Below are positions 60,501 through 64,000 of a stretch of 64,000 nucleotides of DNA, piece by piece. The position numbers and the translations under genes are program-made. Numbering within the stretch: the stretch's first letter is position 1; each line of letters starts with the position of its first letter. This DNA comes from Ketobacter sp036337295 (GTDB taxonomy: Bacteria > Pseudomonadota > Gammaproteobacteria > Pseudomonadales > Ketobacteraceae): NCBI GenBank assembly GCA_036337295.1, contig JAYZEN010000012.1, positions 310,001 to 374,000 on the forward strand, in the 5' to 3' direction. The notes beneath the pieces were generated by a model that saw only the letters and a program-made list of their open reading frames with translations, was not told the DNA's origin and did no database searches.

Positions 60501-60692
60501 CTGGGCGGCAAGGCCCTGCCCATTATCGCCGTGACTGCCAACGCCATGGAGGGGGATCGGGAGAAATGCCTGCAGGCCGGCATGGATGATTATCTGGCCA
60601 AACCCCTACGCAAGGACAGTCTGCAACAGGTGGTGATGCACTGGCTGTCCCCGCAACAGGCCCAGGCGGTGGCGAACCGTCCTTCGGCTTAG
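57540..60692 (+). CDS. Membrane hybrid histidine kinase with Cache, HAMP, PAS and receiver domains
   Basis: 1050 residues (GTG start; ATG 57570 would give 1040). TM1 lies at about 24-46, followed by a large periplasmic Cache-type sensor (about 50-320), TM2 (VMIGLVAALLIGLVAYVMS), HAMP, and a PAS domain near 410-530 with its C-terminal motif. HisKA follows with SHEIRTPMHG (His553), and HATPase_c has N- and G-boxes (LLSNAAKFTEHG, DTGVGI, GSGLGLAL). A degenerate receiver-like region (about 780-900) lacking the Asp comes next, then a true receiver with VLVVDDNEVNRR and FMDCQMPVMDG (Asp969). No Hpt domain. The signal is unknown. Confidence 0.9.
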   Translation: MQQGSLIKLNMDRRKARFKLAPTIQNKLLAVMLIVALAPIVVFGTLAYFKSRETIINQVGERLQATSLLAMSQIDRTFGFSQENIRSWAALDVMQAVERGDPEGVVSEMLFDYQQAYGVYNTLVAVDVDGVVVAAGDTELIGISLREVAWFERVMEEKSAFLLPLRLDPELGGYGVSIVVPIFRKYQPDKMVGVLKASLDWRELLLQVNAINVVPEQQEDSGYAVLIDADGYILAAPDFILFDDMDYDVDDPTRVYGRRWWVVDNPMLLDRLLNRPGHRYIRKGEQELLLVNMPAAEFKYIRNTGWSLVLVRDANDALKDIAFIRERAVMIGLVAALLIGLVAYVMSHQIGAPIARLSAWAEELSKGNLGRRISLRSNDELAQLANALDHMRGNLKKNLDELFESKERYQSIIGSIDCVVWEAQLNPTKVTLLSGQVKHVLGYSAEELLRELPQWRRHILQDHHQLVVDAFRYATREASDTYVEFKVRHSNGEWVWVKALVSVVIEGLNVVGLRGVVVDIDEIVKASEEMKEARDLAVKTAEDKSRFMSIVSHEIRTPMHGMLGMLDVFNDAGLTDEQHEMLDLAKRSGRNLLSLVDDVMDFSRLESGEMEFHFEEVNIHELFNSSVNLVAVDAYRRGLDLGMVAEASLPQRVVVDATKLRQVLTSLLSNAAKFTEHGSIMLWAEMLPDDRLYVEIKDTGVGIAAERQGDLFKPFVQEDLSSTRKFGGSGLGLALCDGLLKAMGGSIGVRSIKEVGSSFFFELPVQVPAGQTSLACRVTPEFAKHYSNSAVLLIGDLPATQMVMQMACQQWGLDFHWEAKEARVIRQLDEVLHSRNYRWIFIAQEISDRFWERLNPYLNEANAPKIIQLRVPTERYGQRPLPHLYVPFSQRQFADCLLGRGEEQAHATSPGVSQNVSLPKVLVVDDNEVNRRVACGYLRKLGFSCDIAEDGLQALEAVKEHHYGLVFMDCQMPVMDGYEATRAIRDVLGGKALPIIAVTANAMEGDREKCLQAGMDDYLAKPLRKDSLQQVVMHWLSPQQAQAVANRPSA

Positions 60693-60752
60693 GATTTTCA
60701 CCGCCTTCGCGTTATAATCCCCCGCTTTCCCCATACCGTCAGTGGAGACCCC

Positions 60753-61346
60753 ATGTCGCAACGTACGGCCCGCGTTGAGCGCAATACGCTGGAAACCCAG
60801 ATTACCGTGTCCGTGAACCTGGACGGCACCGGCCAGTGCAAGCTGGATACCGGCGTACCGTTTCTGGAGCACATGATTGATCAGGTGGCCCGCCATGGCC
60901 TGATCGACATCGAAATCGTGGCCAAAGGGGACCTGCATATTGACGACCACCACACGGTGGAGGATACCGGCATTACCCTGGGGCAGGCATTGGCCCAGGC
61001 CTGGGGCGACAAGAAGGGTGTGCGCCGCTACGGCCATGCCTATGTGCCTTTGGATGAAGCCCTGTCCCGGGTGGTGGTGGATCTGTCCGGCCGCCCCGGC
61101 CTGGTGATGGATGTGGAGTACACCCGCGCCATGATCGGCGGTTTTGATGTGGACCTGTTCGGTGAGTTTTTCCAGGGGCTGGTGAACCACGCCATGATCA
61201 CCCTGCACATCGACAACCTGAAGGGCAAAAACGCCCACCACCAGGCCGAGACCATCTTCAAGGCCTTTGGTCGTGCCCTGCGCATGGCGGTGGAGCGGGA
61301 TGACCGCATGGCGGGCGTAATGCCGTCCACCAAAGGCTCCCTGTAA
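60753..61346 (+). CDS. hisB: Imidazoleglycerol-phosphate dehydratase
   Basis: 197 residues, the stand-alone HisB (no phosphatase fusion). The Mn-binding motifs HHTVEDTGITLG, GFDVDLFGEFFQG and NAHHQAETIFKAFGRAL are intact. It catalyses the sixth step of histidine synthesis. It leads the hisB-hisH-hisA-hisF set; a GTGGAGAC-like ribosome site precedes the ATG. Confidence 0.97.
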   Translation: MSQRTARVERNTLETQITVSVNLDGTGQCKLDTGVPFLEHMIDQVARHGLIDIEIVAKGDLHIDDHHTVEDTGITLGQALAQAWGDKKGVRRYGHAYVPLDEALSRVVVDLSGRPGLVMDVEYTRAMIGGFDVDLFGEFFQGLVNHAMITLHIDNLKGKNAHHQAETIFKAFGRALRMAVERDDRMAGVMPSTKGSL

Positions 61347-61369
61347 AGCATTCTGTCGGAAGTAGTGAA

Positions 61370-62020
61370 ATGAGCAAATCCACCGTTGCCGTGATTGATT
61401 ACGGTATGGGTAATTTACACAGTGCCGCCAAGGCCCTGGAGCACGTGGCACCGGGGGCCAAAGTGTTGGTGACGGCCGATGCCGAGACCATCCTTTCCGC
61501 CGATCGGGTGGTGTTCCCCGGTGTGGGGGCCATTCGTGATTGCGTGGGTGAGATCCTGCGCCTGGGGTTGGATGAGGTGGTGCGCGAAGCCGCCCGCAGC
61601 AAACCCTTGCTGGGAATTTGCGTGGGCATGCAGAGCATGATGACCCACAGCCAGGAGAACGGCGGGGTGGACTGTCTGGATCTGTACGCCGGTGAGGTGA
61701 AGTTCTTCGGTGACAACCTGAAGGATGCCTCCGGTGAGAAGCTGAAAGTGCCCCACATGGGCTGGAACCAGGTGCAACAGGTGCGTGCCCATCCCCTGTG
61801 GAAAGACATTCCGGATAACTCGCGCTTTTATTTCGTGCACAGTTATTACGTGACGGTGCGGGATGAATCCCTGATCACCGGCCGTGGCGAATACGGCGTA
61901 CCCTTCGTGGCGACCCTGGGTCGCGATAACGTGTTTGCCGCCCAGTTTCACCCGGAGAAGAGTTCCCGCCCCGGGTTGCAATTGTTGAAGAATTTTATGG
62001 AGTGGGACGGAGTCGCTTGA
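61370..62020 (+). CDS. hisH: Imidazole glycerol phosphate synthase glutaminase subunit HisH
   Basis: 216 residues. The glutamine amidotransferase triad is Cys84 in LLGICVGMQSM and a His-x-Glu pair near 194-196 (QFHPEKSSRPG). It supplies ammonia to HisF. The gene is 23 bases after hisB. It is followed by a 202-base spacer with a palindromic element, which interrupts the usual close hisH-hisA spacing. Confidence 0.97.
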   Translation: MSKSTVAVIDYGMGNLHSAAKALEHVAPGAKVLVTADAETILSADRVVFPGVGAIRDCVGEILRLGLDEVVREAARSKPLLGICVGMQSMMTHSQENGGVDCLDLYAGEVKFFGDNLKDASGEKLKVPHMGWNQVQQVRAHPLWKDIPDNSRFYFVHSYYVTVRDESLITGRGEYGVPFVATLGRDNVFAAQFHPEKSSRPGLQLLKNFMEWDGVA

Positions 62021-62055
62021 GTCTGTTCCTTCGTGGAATGAGATCTGGTGGTGTC

Positions 62056-62161
62056 AGCCGGGTAGCAAATGGGATCTGAAACTCGCCGTGAACCCATCCA
62101 TGGGGGCTCCACAGCGACACCCCTGTCGCTGAGGGTTTCAGATCCCATTCGCCACCCGGCT
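62056..62161. repeat. Long palindromic element between hisH and hisA
   Basis: The 27-base arms at 62056-62082 and 62135-62161 are inverted copies with two differences (both G-U compatible when read from the minus strand). A smaller hairpin lies inside: CAGCGAC (62112-62118) and GTCGCTG (62125-62131) with a 6-base loop, next to the palindrome-like CCCATCCATGGG. This two-storey hairpin resembles mobile palindromic repeats (REP/MITE-like) of marine gammaproteobacteria. It carries no protein-coding content. Confidence 0.85.
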
Positions 62162-62222
62162 TCTGCAGACTCTTTCGCGCCACTCAGAAACGCTTTTATG
62201 TTGTGATGATATGAGAACCAAT

Positions 62223-62957
62223 ATGCTGATAATCCCCGCCATCGACCTCAAAGACGGAAAATGTGTGCGCCTGCGTCAGGGCCTGATGGACGACTCCACA
62301 GTGTTTTCCGATGACCCCGTCGCCATGGCGGACCAATGGGTGGAACAGGGTGCCCGCCGCCTGCATCTGGTGGACCTGAACGGCGCCTTTGAGGGCGAGC
62401 CGGTGAACGGCGGTGTGGTGCAGGCCATTGCCAAAAAGTACCCCGACCTGCCGATCCAGATCGGTGGTGGTATCCGCAGCCTGGACACCATCCGCACCTA
62501 TCTGGAATGCGGCGTGGACTACGTCATCATCGGCACCAAGGCGGTGAAAGAGCCGGCCTTCGTCAAGGCTGCCTGCGAACAATTCCCCGGTCACATCATC
62601 GTCGGCATCGACGCCAAGAACGGCCTGGTAGCCACCGACGGCTGGGCGGAAGTGTCCAGCATGCAGGCAGTGGATTGCGCCAAACAATTTGAACACGACG
62701 GCGTCAGCGCCATCGTCTACACCGACATCAGCCGTGACGGCATGATGCAGGGTGTGAACATCGAAGCCACCGTGGCCCTGGCGCAGGCCATCAACATTCC
62801 GGTGATTGCCTCCGGTGGCGTCACCAATATCGATGACGTGAAAAACCTGCTGAAAGTGGCCGGCGCCGGCATCGAAGGCGCCATCACCGGGCGAGCCATT
62901 TACGAAGGCACCCTGGACCTGAAACAAGCGCAGGCACTAGCCGACGGTGAGCAATAA
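62223..62957 (+). CDS. hisA: Phosphoribosylformimino-AICAR-P isomerase HisA
   Basis: 244 residues from ATG 62223, the family start (MLIIPAIDLKDGKCVRLRQG); an ATG 12 bases earlier is possible. The TIM barrel carries the two catalytic Asp residues (IPAIDLKDG, near 8, and YTDISRDGMMQG, near 169). It opens the ProFAR ring to PRFAR. Its TAATG stop/start overlaps hisF. It is the first gene after the palindromic element. Confidence 0.96.
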   Translation: MLIIPAIDLKDGKCVRLRQGLMDDSTVFSDDPVAMADQWVEQGARRLHLVDLNGAFEGEPVNGGVVQAIAKKYPDLPIQIGGGIRSLDTIRTYLECGVDYVIIGTKAVKEPAFVKAACEQFPGHIIVGIDAKNGLVATDGWAEVSSMQAVDCAKQFEHDGVSAIVYTDISRDGMMQGVNIEATVALAQAINIPVIASGGVTNIDDVKNLLKVAGAGIEGAITGRAIYEGTLDLKQAQALADGEQ

Positions 62958-63733
62958 TGGGACTGGCCAAACGCATCATTCCCTGCCTGGACGTGGACAA
63001 CGGCCGCGTTGTGAAGGGCGTGCAGTTCGTGGGCATCCGCGACGCCGGTGATCCGGTGGAAGTGGCCCGCCGTTACGACGAGCAGGGCGCCGATGAAATC
63101 ACCTTTCTCGACATCACGGCCAGCCATGAAGGTCGCGACACCATGGTGCACACGGTGGAGAAGATGGCCAGTCAGGTGTTTATTCCCCTCACCGTGGGCG
63201 GTGGTATTCGCAAGCTGGAAGACATCCGCACCATGTTGAATGCCGGGGCGGACAAAGTGTCCATCAACACCGCTGCAGTGTTCAATCCGGAATTCGTCGG
63301 CGAGGCCGCTGCCAGGTTCGGCTCGCAATGCATCGTGGTGGCCATCGACGCCAAACGTGTCAGCGCCGACGGTGAGCCCAAGCGCTGGGAAATCTTCACC
63401 CACGGTGGTCGCAAACCCACCGGCCTGGATGCCATTGAATGGGCGCGCAAAATGGTGGCGTTGGGCGCGGGGGAGATCCTGCTTACCAGCATGGATCGGG
63501 ATGGCACCAAGAACGGTTTTGATCTGGATGTCACCCGCGCCATCAGCGATGCGGTGCACGTGCCGGTGATTGCCTCCGGCGGTGTGGGCAACCTGCAACA
63601 CCTGGCGGACGGGGTCACCCTGGGTAAGGCCGATGCCGTATTGGCGGCCAGTATTTTTCACTTTGGTGAATACAGTATCCAGGAGGCCAAGCAGTTCATG
63701 TCCGCCCAGGGCATTGAAATGCGCATGGACTGA
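62957..63733 (+). CDS. hisF: Imidazole glycerol phosphate synthase cyclase subunit HisF
   Basis: 258 residues. AKRIIPCLDVDNGRVVKGVQ with the first catalytic Asp (near 11) and LLTSMDRDGTKNGFD with the second (near 131) are intact. It uses ammonia from HisH to make imidazole glycerol phosphate and AICAR. It is coupled to hisA by a 1-base overlap. Confidence 0.97.
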   Translation: MGLAKRIIPCLDVDNGRVVKGVQFVGIRDAGDPVEVARRYDEQGADEITFLDITASHEGRDTMVHTVEKMASQVFIPLTVGGGIRKLEDIRTMLNAGADKVSINTAAVFNPEFVGEAAARFGSQCIVVAIDAKRVSADGEPKRWEIFTHGGRKPTGLDAIEWARKMVALGAGEILLTSMDRDGTKNGFDLDVTRAISDAVHVPVIASGGVGNLQHLADGVTLGKADAVLAASIFHFGEYSIQEAKQFMSAQGIEMRMD

Positions 63734-63746
63734 AGCGGAGCCCGAC

Positions 63747-64000
63747 ATGGTGGAACTGGCAGAACAGCACATCATCGCGCCCTATGACAGCAGCTGGTAT
63801 CAGAAAGGCTGCGCTCTGCGGCGCGAGGTGTTTATGGACGAACAGCACGTGTCGCTGGAAGACGAGTTCGACGGCAAAGACCCGGATGCCACTCACATCG
63901 TCACCGTACAGGAAGGCGAGGTGGTGGGAGTACTGCGCATCCTTTGGTTGCCGGAGCACGCCAAGATCGGGCGCTTTGCGGTGAAAAAGCCGTTACGCAA
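63747..64000 (+). CDS. GNAT-family N-acetyltransferase (3' truncated)
   Basis: Only the first 84 codons and part of the next are in the window and the frame is still open. CALRREVFMDEQHVSLEDEF followed by THIVTVQEGEVVGVLRI and the start of IGRFAVKKPLRK match the ElaA/YjcF-like GNAT subgroup, in which a VFVxEQ segment is typical. It begins 13 bases after hisF with a GCGGAG ribosome site, so it is probably co-transcribed. The acetyl-CoA site lies beyond the window. Confidence 0.85.
   Translation, partial: MVELAEQHIIAPYDSSWYQKGCALRREVFMDEQHVSLEDEFDGKDPDATHIVTVQEGEVVGVLRILWLPEHAKIGRFAVKKPLR

Noticed and set aside
62056..62161. Rho-independent terminator between hisH and hisA
   Set aside because: The long stem is not followed by a T-run and has nested hairpins; a palindromic repeat element fits better, and a stop here would cut off hisA and hisF.

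Overview
The window is about 64 kb of gene-dense chromosome from a Gammaproteobacterium of moderately high G+C (my impression by eye). Three things support this: the E. coli-like neighbourhood nudE / yrfG-hslR-hslO / pckA, the hisBHAF order, and yggX-mutY beside a tRNA-Phe. Many TonB systems, an MBOAT acyltransferase, a TAXI-TRAP transporter and an MpaB-type protein would suit a marine or oligotrophic heterotroph (Alcanivorax/Ketobacter/Marinobacter-like), but the genus is a guess. There is no rRNA, CRISPR array, recognisable transposase or phage.

Region 1 (1-11 kb) is a trace-metal block. A zinc cluster comes first: an outer-membrane barrel with a His-rich loop, a ZnuA-like binding protein, a CobW-type GTPase and Zur. 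A cobalamin riboswitch follows, controlling an exported, membrane-anchored CobN-like chelatase, an ExbB/TolQ-like channel and a DUF2149 protein that looks like an ExbD analogue. Next is a Fur-box-preceded IucA/IucC siderophore synthetase. The riboswitch-CobN-motor module is the most unusual system here: a chelatase that appears to sit in the periplasm, coupled to a proton-driven motor and read out by B12.

Region 2 (11-29.5 kb) is mostly metabolic and housekeeping: a hydrolase, an MpaB-like protein, an ICMT-like methyltransferase, GNAT, a PQQ-type sugar dehydrogenase, fbp, a PF10118-type protein, an MBOAT/SGNH pair, an Asp/Asn beta-hydroxylase, rlmG, pckA, hslO, hslR, yrfG, nudE, cysQ and a GST. 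Several gene ends carry 13-15 bp direct repeats that include the stop codon.

Region 3 (29.5-43 kb) is iron acquisition: a TonB-dependent receptor divergent from a periplasmic Fe(III)-binding protein; then ExbB-ExbD-ExbD-TonB, a Fiu/PiuA-type receptor, an alpha-hydroxy-acid oxidase and a PiuC-type hydroxylase, with Fur-like boxes. One of the paired ExbDs has Asn in place of the proton-carrying Asp. A TAXI-TRAP transporter follows on the other strand.

Region 4 (43-55.7 kb) begins with a small secreted protein with a VPEID-CTERM-like tail and an MFS/spermidine synthase fusion. It continues with a second complete TonB system of the Vibrio TtpC type (DUF3450-TtpC-ExbB-ExbD-TonB-TPR), its likely receptor and a divergent AraC regulator.

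Region 5 (55.8-64 kb) holds tRNA-Phe, yggX-mutY, a hybrid histidine kinase with a degenerate receiver, and hisB-hisH-hisA-hisF. A long palindromic element sits between hisH and hisA. A truncated GNAT gene ends the window.
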